NCBI GenBank assembly: GCA_005879805.1
Contig: VBKL01000082.1
Location: 1 to 61,734, forward strand
Source: Deltaproteobacteria bacterium
Lineage (GTDB): Bacteria > Myxococcota > Myxococcia > Myxococcales > 40CM-4-68-19
Direction: 5' to 3'
DNA: 61,734 nt
The notes beneath the pieces were generated by a model. The model saw only the letters and a list, made by a program, of their open reading frames with translations, ran no database searches and had not been told where the DNA came from. The first letter of the stretch is position 1; every line of letters begins with the position of its first letter. Position numbers and translations under genes: made by a program. Below are positions 28,788 to 38,386 of the stretch, in pieces.

Positions 28788-30514
28788 GCCGCCCTCCGCG
28801 AGAGCAAGAGGCCTCGCGCGGCGAGGAGACCGAGCACCTGCGAGGCGCTCTCTTCCACCGCGTCGCGGTCGGTGTGGACCACGAGATCGGGGGCGATCGG
28901 CGCCTCGTACGGATCGCTGACGCCGGTGAAATGAGCGATCTCGCCCCGCAGCGCCTTCTGGTAGAGGCCCTTCACGTCGCGCTGCACGAGGGCGTCGAGG
29001 CTCGCCTCGGCGTACACCTCGAGGAACGGGATGCCTTCCTCGTCGGCGAGGCGGCGCATCTCGGCGCGGGTCTCCGCATAGGGCGAGATGGCGGCGGTCA
29101 CCACGCCGACGCCATTCCGCGCGAGGAGCCGTGCGACGAAGCCGATGCGGCGGATGTTCGTGTCGCGGTCCTCCCGGGAGAATCCGAGGCCGCGCGAGAG
29201 ATGGGTGCGCACCTCGTCCCCGTCGAGGATCTCGACGGCCCGCTCGCCGGAGAGCGCCTCCTGCACGCGCCCGGCAAGGGTGCTCTTGCCGGCGCCGGAG
29301 AGGCCCGTGAACCAGAGGATGAATCCGCTCTTGCGCGGCTGCCCGTCCGCGCGGCCGACTCCTCCGAGGTGGGTGCGGAGGATCTCCGCCACCTCGGGCC
29401 GGGTGAACTCGCGCGGCAGATCTCCGCCGGAGCGGAGGATCTCGCGGACCCGGCTGCCGGACAGATCGAGCCGATCCGCCGGTCCGTGCGGGCAGGTGCG
29501 CGGCGAGGCGAGCGCATCGCAGGCGCGGCAGAAGAAGGTGGGCTCGAAGCGCAAGGGCGTGATCCCCAGCTCGGCGGGCTCGAAGGTATCGAAGATGAGC
29601 TGCGACTCGAGCGGGCCGTAGTAGCCGCCGACGCCGGCGTGGTCGCGGCCGACGATGAGATGCGAGATGCCGTAATTCTTGCGCACGAGAGCGTGGAAGA
29701 GCGCCTCGCGCGGCCCGGCGTAGCGCATGGCGGCCGGGAAGGCGGCGAGCAGCGTGCGGTCCTTCGGATAGTAGCGCTCGAGCAGCGCCTCGTAGGCGCG
29801 GAAGCGGACCGCGGCGGGCACGTCATCGCCCTTGGTCTCGCCGACGAGCGGATGGATGACGATGCCGTCGGTGAACTCGAGCGCGAGCTTGGTCAGGTGC
29901 TCGTGGGCGCGGTGGATGGGATTGCGCGTCTGGAAGCCCGCGACGCGCTTCCACCCCTTGGCGGCGATGCGCGCGCGCAGTTGCCGCGGCGTCAGACGAT
30001 GCGCGGCGAAAGGAAGATCGTCCGGCAGCGGAAAGGCGCGCACCTCGCCCGCTACCAGGTTCACGGGCCGTGAAAGGAGGTACGCGACCCCGGGATGTGC
30101 GGCATCCTCGGTGCGGTAGACCGCGCGCGCCTCGGCGAGCGGATCGCGCCGGTGGACCTCGCTCACCGTGAGTACGGCCCAGAGGAACCCGCGGCCGTCT
30201 CGCAGCGCGACGGCGGAACCGCGTTCCAGCCGCGCGGCGTCCTCGTCGGAGACGGCGAGCGTCAGTGGCAGGGGCCAGACGGTGCCGTCCGCGAGGCGCA
30301 TCCTTGCGAGGACGCTCTCGTAGTCGGCGGCGCCGAGGAACCCGCGCAAGGGGCTCGCGGCGCCCACGGCGAGGAGCTCGAGATCGGCCAGCTCGCGCGC
30401 ATCGAGAACGAGGGAAGGCGAGGCGGCGGCGATCTCCCGCAAGGAGGGCTCCTCGGCGGGCGAAACGATGCGTTCGGTGAGCGCGCCGCCGTGCGGCGCG
30501 ACGAGGGTCTCCAT
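28784..30514 (-). CDS. Bifunctional sulfate adenylyltransferase / adenylylsulfate kinase
   Basis: 576 residues. The N-terminal ATP sulfurylase (1-390) has the PUA-like domain, then [21 protein letters not shown] (nucleotide loop), [43 protein letters not shown] and the zinc-binding-like [15 protein letters not shown]. The C-terminal APS kinase (about 400-576) has Walker [47 protein letters not shown] and GVSDPYEAP. The fusion makes APS and can phosphorylate it to PAPS. It follows cysH with no gap and overlaps the next gene by 4 bp. Confidence 0.95.
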   Translation of the reverse strand: METLVAPHGGALTERIVSPAEEPSLREIAAASPSLVLDARELADLELLAVGAASPLRGFLGAADYESVLARMRLADGTVWPLPLTLAVSDEDAARLERGSAVALRDGRGFLWAVLTVSEVHRRDPLAEARAVYRTEDAAHPGVAYLLSRPVNLVAGEVRAFPLPDDLPFAAHRLTPRQLRARIAAKGWKRVAGFQTRNPIHRAHEHLTKLALEFTDGIVIHPLVGETKGDDVPAAVRFRAYEALLERYYPKDRTLLAAFPAAMRYAGPREALFHALVRKNYGISHLIVGRDHAGVGGYYGPLESQLIFDTFEPAELGITPLRFEPTFFCRACDALASPRTCPHGPADRLDLSGSRVREILRSGGDLPREFTRPEVAEILRTHLGGVGRADGQPRKSGFILWFTGLSGAGKSTLAGRVQEALSGERAVEILDGDEVRTHLSRGLGFSREDRDTNIRRIGFVARLLARNGVGVVTAAISPYAETRAEMRRLADEEGIPFLEVYAEASLDALVQRDVKGLYQKALRGEIAHFTGVSDPYEAPIAPDLVVHTDRDAVEESASQVLGLLAARGLLLSRRAA

Positions 30515-31123
30515 TCAGGTCTCCTTGGGGACGACGGCGATGCGGGCGTGCAGCCCGCACTCGGTCTTTTCGAAGGTGCGCCAGCGGCCGGCGCGCGGGT
30601 TCTCCCCGGCCGCCACCCGCGTCGTGCAAGGCTCGCAGCCGATGCTGGGGTATCCGCGGGCATGGAGCGCATTGACGGGAATCCCGCGCTCGCGGATGCG
30701 CTCCCAGACTGCTTCCGACGTCCAGTGGACGAGCGGGTTCACCTTCACGAGGCCGAACGGCGTGTCGCGCTCGACCGTGCGTGCCGAGGCGCGGTCGGTG
30801 GTCTGCTCGCGCCGGATGGAGCTGATCCAGGCGTCGAGTCGCGAAAGCTCCCGCCGGAGCGGCTCGACCTTGCGCAACTCGCAGCAGCGATCGGGAAGGC
30901 GCTCCCAGAGCGCGCGGCCGTACCGCGCGGCCTGCTCGGCCACGTTCTGCGCAGGCTTTACCGCGCGGATGGTGAGGCCGTAACGGCGCTCGAGCGTTTC
31001 CCAGAGCTCGATGGTCTCGGGGAAGAGCAGCCCGGTATCGAGGGTGAAGATGTCGATCGCCAGGCCACCGCGGCCGATGGCATCGACGATGACGCAGCCT
31101 TCCGGCCGTGCGCTTGGCTTCAA
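30515..31123 (-). CDS. cysH: Phosphoadenylyl/adenylyl-sulfate reductase, N-terminally truncated
   Basis: Reduces APS or PAPS to sulfite with thioredoxin. From [12 protein letters not shown] (about 31106) onward the sequence is a complete Cys[66 protein letters not shown] and the C-terminal KTECGLH active-site Cys. The CC plus CxxC pair are the four 4Fe-4S ligands typical of APS reductases. The first 40-60 residues, including the usual GFG loop before PEGC, are absent, and an in-frame TGA lies 13 codons upstream of the residual homology. Only TTG 31121-31123 could start it. Probably part of the systematic sequence loss described in the findings. Confidence 0.8.
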   Translation of the reverse strand: MKPSARPEGCVIVDAIGRGGLAIDIFTLDTGLLFPETIELWETLERRYGLTIRAVKPAQNVAEQAARYGRALWERLPDRCCELRKVEPLRRELSRLDAWISSIRREQTTDRASARTVERDTPFGLVKVNPLVHWTSEAVWERIRERGIPVNALHARGYPSIGCEPCTTRVAAGENPRAGRWRTFEKTECGLHARIAVVPKET

Positions 31124-31482
31124 GCTGGCGTCAGGAAGGAAGCCGCCACCTCAGGCGTGCGCGCGCACCCGGCGCTGGGAAGCGCCAGGGCGACAACAGA
31201 CGCACTTCTGGATGGCTCCGAACATGGAACGACATCGATATCGGAGCATCCAAGCGATGTCAAATGAAGCGCGCAGGGAGCGGCCGGGCGCCGGCCTTCC
31301 CGGTCCTTCATTGCGCGAGTGTCGGGAAGCTGCTAGAAGCAGCGCCCCTTCCGGGAAAAGGTCCCGGAAGGAAGGTCGCTTGTAGGCTCGCAACACCATC
31401 CCACACACCTCCCGATCCGGGCAGGGTTCCCCAAGACCGGGGCCTGCAATCGGGCGCGACGGAGGTGGAGGAGCAAAAACGA
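31124..31482 (+). promoter_or_regulatory. Structured leader region of rpsB
   Basis: 359 bp without a gene. Three hairpins stand in line before the rpsB start: 31329-31343 (6-bp perfect stem, 3-nt loop), 31347-31371 (9-bp perfect stem, 7-nt loop) and 31411-31454 (outer 6 bp CCCGAT/ATCGGG, inner GCAGG/CCTGC and CCCC/GGGG). A strong GGAGGTGGAGGAG ribosome-binding region follows. S2 is known to repress its own rpsB-tsf operon through leader RNA in several bacterial groups. This leader may do the same; I cannot match it to a defined family. Confidence 0.45.
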
Positions 31483-32514
<1,032 letters not shown>

Positions 32515-32526
32515 GGTAGCTGACAC

Positions 32527-33207
32527 ATGGCAGAGGTGACTTCGGCATTGGTGAAGGAGCTCCGCGAGAAGTCCGGCGCGGGAATGATGGATTGCAAGAA
32601 GGCGCTCTTGGAGTGTGGCGGCGACCTGAGCAAGGCCTCCGACTGGCTGCGCGAGAAGGGTCTCGCCACGGCCGGCAAGAAGGCGGGCCGTTCCGCGACC
32701 GAGGGCATGGTCGGGCACTACATCCACATGGGCGGCAAGATCGGCGTCCTCGTGGAGGTGAACTGCGAGACGGACTTCACCGCCCGGAACGAGAAGTTCC
32801 AGCAGCTGGTGAAGGACATCGCCATGCAGATCGCGGCGATGAGCCCGGAGTGGGTGCGCCGCGAGGAAGTTCCCGCCGACGCCCTCGAGCACGAGAAGAA
32901 GATTAGCCGCGCCCAGCTCATCGAGCAGGGGAAGCCGGAGGCGATGCTGGAGAAGATCCTCCCCGGCAAGCTGGAGAAGTTCTACAAGGAGAAGTGCCTG
33001 CTCGAGCAGATCTTCATCAAGGATCCCGAGAGCAAGCGCACCGTCCAGCAGGAGGTCACCGACGCCATCGCGGTGATCGGCGAGAACATCAACGTGCGCC
33101 GCTTCGTGCGCATGGCGCTCGGCGAGGGCATGAAGAAGGAGCAGAAGGACTTCGCCGCCGAGGTGAGCAAGGCGATCGGGCCGCAGGGCGGCGAGCCCAA
33201 GAAGTAG
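32527..33207 (+). CDS. tsf: Translation elongation factor Ts
   Basis: 226 residues, complete. TSALVKELREKSGAGMMDCKKALLECGGDLSKASDWLREKG is the EF-Ts N-terminal domain. GVLVEVNCETDFTARNEKFQQLVKDIAMQIAA contains the TDFV-like contact region with EF-Tu. It exchanges GDP for GTP on EF-Tu. 12 bp after rpsB. The pyrH-frr genes that usually follow are not here. Confidence 0.97.
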   Translation: MAEVTSALVKELREKSGAGMMDCKKALLECGGDLSKASDWLREKGLATAGKKAGRSATEGMVGHYIHMGGKIGVLVEVNCETDFTARNEKFQQLVKDIAMQIAAMSPEWVRREEVPADALEHEKKISRAQLIEQGKPEAMLEKILPGKLEKFYKEKCLLEQIFIKDPESKRTVQQEVTDAIAVIGENINVRRFVRMALGEGMKKEQKDFAAEVSKAIGPQGGEPKK

Positions 33208-33210
33208 CCC

Positions 33211-33267
33211 ATGTCGCTCGACGACACCTGGTCGGCGATGATGTTCCGCCGCGCGGCGAAAGCGTGA
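33211..33267 (+). CDS. 18-codon reading frame between tsf and hemF (doubtful)
   Basis: ATG 33211 begins MSLDDTWSAMMFRRAAKA and its TGA overlaps the hemF GTG start (GTGA). It could be a leader peptide that couples hemF translation, or the remains of a gene shortened by the sequence loss seen elsewhere in the window. No family recognised. Confidence 0.2.
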   Translation: MSLDDTWSAMMFRRAAKA

Positions 33268-34130
33268 GCGGGCTACGCGCCGAGGTCGAGGAACGCTTCC
33301 GCGACCTGCGCGACAAGATCTGCGCCCGCCTCGAGGAGCTGGACGGCGGCAAGTTCCGGCGCACCACCTGGGAGCGCCCTGGCGGCGGCGGCGGCGAGAT
33401 GAGCGAGCTGCGCGGCCAGCTCTTCGAGAAGGGCGGCTGCAATTTCTCGAAGGTGAGCGGCGCGCAGTATCCGTCGGCGATCGCGGGCGGTGCGCAGGGC
33501 GAGGGCAGGGCACCGGGCGGCGGCGAGAACGACACGGCGCTAGGGATCCAGCCTCCGCGACCCGAGGAACTGGCGGGGAAGCCCTTCTTCGCCACCGGCG
33601 TCTCGCTCGTCCTGCACCCCCGCAATCCATTCGTTCCCATCGTGCATTTGAACGTCCGCTACCTGGAAGTGGGCGATACGCAGTGGTTCGGCGGTGGCAC
33701 CGATCTGACTCCCTTCCGCCCTGTCGAGGAGGACACGCGGCACTTCCACCGGGTGCTGGAGAAGGTTTGCAACGCGCATGGCCGCGAGCTTTATCCGCGC
33801 TTCTCCCGTTGGGCGAAGGAGTACTTCTTCCTCGCGCACCGGCAATCGGAGCGCGGAGTAGGCGGGATCTTCTTCGATTACCTGCGCGGGGAATCGCACT
33901 GGCCGTTCGTGCGCGACGTGGGCGATGCTTTCTTGCCGGCGTATGCGCCGATCGTCGAGCGGCGCGCAAATACCCGCTTCACCGACGACGACCGCGCCCA
34001 GCAACTGCACTGGCGCGGCCGGTATGTCGAGTTCAACCTGCTCTACGACCGCGGCACGCTCTTCGGCCTGCGCAGCGGCGGCAACGTGGAGGCGATCTTC
34101 ATGAGCCTGCCTCCGCTCGTCGCCTGGTAG
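33264..34130 (+). CDS. hemF: Oxygen-dependent coproporphyrinogen III oxidase
   Basis: 288 residues, complete. Converts coproporphyrinogen III to protoporphyrinogen IX with oxygen, so the organism has an aerobic route to heme. Motifs: LFEKGGCNFSKVSG, ATGVSLVLHPRNPFVPIVHLNVRYLE, WFGGGTDLTPF, RERGVGGIFFDYL-like SERGVGGIFFDYLRGE, and RYVEFNLLYDRGTLFGLRSGGNVEAIFMSLPP. GTG 33264-33266 was chosen: it gives the family N-terminus (SGLRAEVEERFRDL) and overlaps the upstream 18-codon frame by 4 bp. A strong hairpin follows the gene. Confidence 0.93.
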   Translation: MSGLRAEVEERFRDLRDKICARLEELDGGKFRRTTWERPGGGGGEMSELRGQLFEKGGCNFSKVSGAQYPSAIAGGAQGEGRAPGGGENDTALGIQPPRPEELAGKPFFATGVSLVLHPRNPFVPIVHLNVRYLEVGDTQWFGGGTDLTPFRPVEEDTRHFHRVLEKVCNAHGRELYPRFSRWAKEYFFLAHRQSERGVGGIFFDYLRGESHWPFVRDVGDAFLPAYAPIVERRANTRFTDDDRAQQLHWRGRYVEFNLLYDRGTLFGLRSGGNVEAIFMSLPPLVAW

Positions 34131-34156
34131 AAAGCGCCGCGTCCCGGCGAGAGGGC

Positions 34157-34196
34157 CGAGGGGACGCCCTGCCCCCTCTGTCAGGGCGTCCCCTCG
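34157..34196 (+). terminator. Strong hairpin after hemF
   Basis: A perfect 15-bp stem (34157-34171 with 34182-34196) and a 10-nt loop begin 27 bp after the hemF stop. There is no T-run on either side, so this is a terminator-like structure rather than a textbook intrinsic terminator. It also separates hemF from the deoC operator region. Confidence 0.55.
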
Positions 34197-34205
34197 CCGA
34201 AACAA

Positions 34206-34239
34206 CTTTGACCTCAAACGAGTATGTTTGAGCTCAAAG
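34206..34239 (+). promoter_or_regulatory. Tandem palindromic operator upstream of deoC-deoB
   Basis: Two boxes, TTTGACCTCAAA (34207-34218) and TTTGAGCTCAAA (34227-34238), are 11/12 identical and start exactly 20 bp apart, two helical turns. The second is a perfect 12-bp palindrome. The two also form one larger inverted repeat with 14-bp arms (13 of 14 pairs) around a 6-nt centre. The stretch is strikingly A/T-rich for this window. It probably binds a dimeric repressor or activator of the deo genes; the regulator is unknown. Confidence 0.6.
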
Positions 34240-34365
34240 TATAGGTTGGAGTCAAGAGGACCGGAAAGGTTTCGTCGCCCCGGCGGAAAAACCCCTCAGC
34301 GCTCTCGGGCTTGGCGAATTACAGCGTTGCCACTCCGCGGCGGCGCGGAGTACAACCGCCCCCTC

Positions 34366-35247
34366 ATGCCGCAGAAGCTCGACGAGCTTGCCGCCGCGAT
34401 CGCCGATCGCGCGCTCGCGCGTCTCCGGGGCGAGGGTTCCGGCAACAGTGCGAGCCTCCCGGAAACGGACTGCGCTCCCGGAGGTTGCGAGCCCTGCCCG
34501 CAGATCCATTCTTGTGGAGCCCGCGCGCTCTTCGAGGAAGGAGCGACCCGCCTGACGCCCATCGCCATCCGCACCAGCAAGGACCTCGCACAGGTCATCG
34601 ACCACACCATGCTGAAGCCCGACGCGACCCGCGAGGACATCGTCAAGACTTGCGAGGAGGCGCGGCGCCACGGCTTCGCCACCGTCTGCGTGAACCCCTC
34701 CTGGGTGGAGGTTGCCGCGCGGCTCCTGCACGGATCGAGCACCGTCCCCATCGCGGTCGTCGCCTTTCCCTCCGGCGCGGCGACTACCTCGGCCAAAGTG
34801 TTCGAGACCCGCGAGGCGATCCGCAAGGGCGCGCGCGAGATCGACATGGTGGCGAACATCGGGGCGCTCAAAGGCAAGGACTACCGGACGGTGTTCGAGG
34901 ACATCGCCGCGGTGGCCTCTGCCGCGCACCCGCTGCCGGTCAAGGTAATCCTCGAGATGGGAGCCCTCTCCACGGAGGAGAAGGTGATCGGCTGCGCGCT
35001 CGCGAAAGCGGCGGGCGCGGCCTACGTGAAGACCAGCACCGGATTCGGAGCGGGCGGCGCCACGGCGGAAGACGTCGCCCTCATGCGCCGCGTGGTGGGG
35101 AACGACATGGGCGTCAAGGCTTCGGGCGGGATCCGCACCGCGGCCGATGCCAAGAAGATGGTCGAAGCGGGCGCGAGCCGGATCGGCGCGAGCGCCAGCG
35201 TCGCCATCGTCACCGGGCATGCTCCGGGACCGCCGTCGAGGTACTGA
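34366..35247 (+). CDS. deoC: Deoxyribose-phosphate aldolase with Cys-rich N-terminal extension
   Basis: 293 residues. Splits 2-deoxyribose 5-phosphate into glyceraldehyde 3-phosphate and acetaldehyde. Core from residue about 70: IDHTMLKPDATREDIVKTCEEA, FATVCVNPSWV, VVAFPSGAATTSAKVFET, EIDMVANIGALK, VKVILEMGALS, AAYVKTSTGFGAGGAT (Schiff-base Lys) and MGVKASGGIRTAADA. The first 65 residues are an extension with CAPGGCEPCPQIHSC (Cys36, 41, 44, 50), a pattern fit for binding a metal. ATG 34366 was chosen as the start nearest the tandem operator that keeps this region. The deoB start overlaps its stop (TGATG). Confidence 0.93.
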   Translation: MPQKLDELAAAIADRALARLRGEGSGNSASLPETDCAPGGCEPCPQIHSCGARALFEEGATRLTPIAIRTSKDLAQVIDHTMLKPDATREDIVKTCEEARRHGFATVCVNPSWVEVAARLLHGSSTVPIAVVAFPSGAATTSAKVFETREAIRKGAREIDMVANIGALKGKDYRTVFEDIAAVASAAHPLPVKVILEMGALSTEEKVIGCALAKAAGAAYVKTSTGFGAGGATAEDVALMRRVVGNDMGVKASGGIRTAADAKKMVEAGASRIGASASVAIVTGHAPGPPSRY

Positions 35248-36416
35248 TGCCCGGCCGCTTCGTCGTCCTCGTCATTGATTCCTGCGGGGCGGGCGCGCTC
35301 CCCGACGCCGCGGAGTACGGGGACGCCGGCGCCAACACGCTTGCCAACACCGCGCGGGCCGCGGGGGGCCTGTCGCTCCCGACGCTGCAGAGCTGGGGCC
35401 TCGGTAACCTCACCTCCATCGAGGGCTGTCCGCCGGCGGCGGCGCCGCGCGCGAGTTGCGGGACGATGGCGCAGCTGTCGCACGGAAAGGACACCACCAC
35501 CGGCCATTGGGAGATGATGGGAATCGTCCTCGAGAAGGGATTCGCCACCTTCCCGAACGGATTTCCAGAGAGCGTGATGCAGGACTGGCTGGCACGGAGC
35601 GGCGCTCCCGGGTACCTCGGCAACAAGGCGGCGAGCGGTACCGCCATCATCGAGGAGCTGGGCGATGGGCATCTGATGACCGGTCTTCCCATCGTCTATA
35701 CGAGCGCGGACTCCGTCTTCCAGATCGCGGCGCACGAAGAGAAGATCCCGCTCCCCACGCTCTACCGGTATTGCGAGGCGGCGCGCGAAGCGGGCAAGCG
35801 ATACGGCATTGCCCGGGTCATCGCGCGTCCCTTCGTCGGTCGGCCCGGATCCTTCCAGCGCACCTACAACCGGCGCGATTTCACGCAGCAACCGCCCGCG
35901 GGGCTGGTGCTCGATCTGCTCGCGCAGGCGGGAGTGGGGGTAGTCGGCGTGGGGAAGATTCCCGATATCGACGATGGGCGCGGAATGGCCCGTTCGCTGC
36001 ACACCAAGGGCAATGCCGATGGCCTCGCGAAGACGGAGGAGTTGCTCGCCGAGACGGGCGAGGGCTTCCTCTTCGTCAACCTGGTCGACACCGACATGCT
36101 CTATGGACACCGCCGCGATCCGATCGGATACGCGGCGGCGCTGCGCGAGATCGATCGCGCGCTGCCGGCCATCGCGGGCAAGCTCCGCAAGGGCGACCTG
36201 CTCGCGATCACGGCCGATCACGGCTGCGACCCGACCTTCCCCGGGACCGATCACACCCGGGAGCGCGTGCCGATCGCGGTCTACGCGCCGGGGGGCGAGC
36301 GAGGCAGAAACCTCGGCGAGCGCGTTTCCTTCGCCGACCTGGGCGCGACGGTTGCCGAGCACTTCGGGCTGCGCGCGCCTTGCGGCGAAAGCTTCCTCGC
36401 CCAGGTGCGTCCCTGA
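35247..36416 (+). CDS. deoB: Phosphopentomutase
   Basis: 389 residues, complete. Interconverts (deoxy)ribose 1- and 5-phosphate, linking nucleoside phosphorylases to DeoC. Alkaline-phosphatase-like metal sites: VLVIDSCGAGALPDAAEYGD, HGKDTTTGHWEMMG (phosphorylated Thr region), YTSADSVFQIAAHEE, FVNLVDTDMLYGHRRDP, ITADHGCDPTFPGTDHTRERVP. It forms a coupled pair with deoC and shares the operator at 34206-34239. Confidence 0.96.
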   Translation: MPGRFVVLVIDSCGAGALPDAAEYGDAGANTLANTARAAGGLSLPTLQSWGLGNLTSIEGCPPAAAPRASCGTMAQLSHGKDTTTGHWEMMGIVLEKGFATFPNGFPESVMQDWLARSGAPGYLGNKAASGTAIIEELGDGHLMTGLPIVYTSADSVFQIAAHEEKIPLPTLYRYCEAAREAGKRYGIARVIARPFVGRPGSFQRTYNRRDFTQQPPAGLVLDLLAQAGVGVVGVGKIPDIDDGRGMARSLHTKGNADGLAKTEELLAETGEGFLFVNLVDTDMLYGHRRDPIGYAAALREIDRALPAIAGKLRKGDLLAITADHGCDPTFPGTDHTRERVPIAVYAPGGERGRNLGERVSFADLGATVAEHFGLRAPCGESFLAQVRP

Positions 36417-37289
36417 TCAGCGCCCTTCCGGATCGTACGGAACGCCGTCAGCCGCCGGGGCACGCACCCGTTTCGACCCGAACGCCAGCACGAGCAGCGT
36501 CAGCGCGTAGGGCAGGGCGAGGAACACGCCTTCGATGCGCAGATCGGAAGCGCGCAGCGAGAAGGAAAGCTGCCGTTGCAGCGCATCCGCGGCGGCGAAG
36601 AAGAACGCCGCTCCGGCCGCGCCGAGCGGAGTCCAGCGGCCGAACACCATCGCGGCGAGCGCCATGAACCCCTGACCCGCCGGTATCCGGGTATCGAACT
36701 GTCCGAGGATTCCGATGGAGAGCGCTGCTCCACCGAGGCCGGCGAGCGCGCCGCTGCCGAGGACGCACCCCGCCCGGAGCGCCAATACCCGGACGCCGAG
36801 CGCGGCGGCGGCGTTGGGATGCTCGCCCACCGCCCGGACGCGTAGCCCCCAGGGCGTTCGCGAAAGCGCGAGGTGCAGGAGGAGGGGCACGGCGAAAGCC
36901 GCGACCGCGAGGATTGTATGTCCACTCGCGCCCCGCGGCAGGGTGGGAACGGGCGGGCTCACCCCCGACGATCCGAAGATGGACTCGAGGAGAAAGGTGA
37001 CCAGGCCGAGGGCGACGAGGTTCAGAGCGATCCCGGTCACCACCTGGTCGGCCCGCAGGCGGAGGCAGAAGAGCGCATGGATCGCCGCGCTGGCCGCTCC
37101 CGCGAGCGCCCCGCAAGCGAGACCGGCCCACGGCGAGCCGGTGAAGAAAGCGCCGACGGCCGCCGCGAAGGCGCCGAACCGCATCATTCCTTCGAGACCG
37201 ATATTGACGACTCCAGCCTTCTCGGAAAGGACTCCGCCCAGGGCGGCGAGGACCAGGACCGGAGCGAATTCCAGGATGCCGTGGAGCAT
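36417..37289 (-). CDS. ABC transporter permease, nucleoside/BmpA system (YufQ/NupQ-like)
   Basis: 290 residues, very hydrophobic, with about eight to ten membrane segments. ALGGVLSEKAGVVNIGLEGMMRFGAFAAAVGAFFTGSPWAGLACG is the hallmark of the second permease of BMP-type (nucleoside) importers of the branched-chain permease superfamily. ATG 37287-37289 was chosen; GTG 37296-37298 would overlap the upstream permease stop (GTGA) and is equally possible. The stop abuts the deoB stop from the other strand. Confidence 0.88.
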   Translation of the reverse strand: MLHGILEFAPVLVLAALGGVLSEKAGVVNIGLEGMMRFGAFAAAVGAFFTGSPWAGLACGALAGAASAAIHALFCLRLRADQVVTGIALNLVALGLVTFLLESIFGSSGVSPPVPTLPRGASGHTILAVAAFAVPLLLHLALSRTPWGLRVRAVGEHPNAAAALGVRVLALRAGCVLGSGALAGLGGAALSIGILGQFDTRIPAGQGFMALAAMVFGRWTPLGAAGAAFFFAAADALQRQLSFSLRASDLRIEGVFLALPYALTLLVLAFGSKRVRAPAADGVPYDPEGR

Positions 37290-37294
37290 GCCGA

Positions 37295-38386
37295 TCACGG
37301 CGGCGCTCCGGCCGGCGCGGCCCGCGCACGCAAGCGCAGGAGCAGAGGCGAGAAGAACCGGGGCGCGGCGACCAGCAGCACGGCGATTCCCTGGATGAGC
37401 TCGGCGAAGCTCGGGTGGATGCCGACCAGCTGCAGGGCCGTCGATCCGGCCCGCAAGGCGCCGAAGAACAATCCGGCGAGGGCCGCGCCCGGAGCGGTTG
37501 CTCCACCGATGAGCGCGACCGCGATCCCGTCGAATCCGTAGCCGGTGCGGAATACGCCCGGGTACCGATGCTCGGTGCCGAGGATGAGGAGCGCGCCGCC
37601 GAGTCCGGCGAGCGCGCCGCCCGCGGCCATTGCCTCCACGACGCAGCCGCGCGTCGAGATCCCGCTCGCTCGTGCCGCCTCGGCGCCGGCGCCGGTCGCG
37701 CGCCATTCGAATCCGCGCCGCGTCCTGGTGAGGAAGAACCAGACCGCGAAAGCGGCGGCCAGCGAGACTGGCAGCCCGATGTCGAGACGGCTTCCCTCGA
37801 AGAATCGATAGAGGTGGGCGGCGGGCTGGATGGGCGCCGTGCCCACCATGCTGATCGCGCTGCCCGAGGTGCGCGCTGAAAGCGGCCCGACGACCAGCCA
37901 GCCGTGGACGAGATGGATCGCCACCCAGTTGAGCAGGATGGTCGAGATGACCTCGTGGACTCCACGCAGCGCCTTCAGAAGGCCCGGCAGCGCTCCCCAG
38001 ATGCCGCCGGCCAGCGCGGCGGATGCGAGGCAGACGGGAACGAGAAGGGGCGCCGGCAGGTCCAAGGCGCTTCCCGCCACCGCGGCCGCGAGCGCGCCCC
38101 AGATGAGCTGTCCCTCTGCGCCGATGTTGAAGACGCCGACGGTGAACGGAATCGCAACGGAGAGGCCGGTGAGGACGAGGACGCTTCCCTTCACGGCGCT
38201 CTCCCCGAGCGCCGCTGCGCTTCCGAACGCTCCGTCGAAGAGATGCGCGAATCCGAGCGCCGCGTTCTTGCCCGAGGCGAGGATGGCGACGAACGACACC
38301 GCGAGGGCAATGGCAACCGCGACCACCGCGCCCCATAACGGCTCGCGCGATGGCGCGAACCATCGCGCGCGCGGGTTACGCGGCAT
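37295..38386 (-). CDS. ABC transporter permease, nucleoside/BmpA system (YufP/NupP-like)
   Basis: 363 residues with about nine membrane segments. Typical features are LTGLSVAIPFTVGVFNIGAEGQLIWGALAAAVAG, HEVISTILLNWVAIHLVHGWLVVGPL and GYGFDGIAVALIGGATAPGAALAGLFFGALRAGSTALQ. It forms the membrane channel with the permease encoded next. Its start overlaps the ATPase stop (38376) by 11 bp. Genes deoC-deoB converge on this operon, supporting nucleoside uptake as its task. Confidence 0.88.
   Translation of the reverse strand: MPRNPRARWFAPSREPLWGAVVAVAIALAVSFVAILASGKNAALGFAHLFDGAFGSAAALGESAVKGSVLVLTGLSVAIPFTVGVFNIGAEGQLIWGALAAAVAGSALDLPAPLLVPVCLASAALAGGIWGALPGLLKALRGVHEVISTILLNWVAIHLVHGWLVVGPLSARTSGSAISMVGTAPIQPAAHLYRFFEGSRLDIGLPVSLAAAFAVWFFLTRTRRGFEWRATGAGAEAARASGISTRGCVVEAMAAGGALAGLGGALLILGTEHRYPGVFRTGYGFDGIAVALIGGATAPGAALAGLFFGALRAGSTALQLVGIHPSFAELIQGIAVLLVAAPRFFSPLLLRLRARAAPAGAPP

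Noticed and set aside
30515..31123. A second selenoprotein: the in-frame TGA upstream of cysH read as Sec
   Set aside because: The residues around that TGA do not match the CysH N-terminus, no hairpin follows it, and CysH has no Sec position there.
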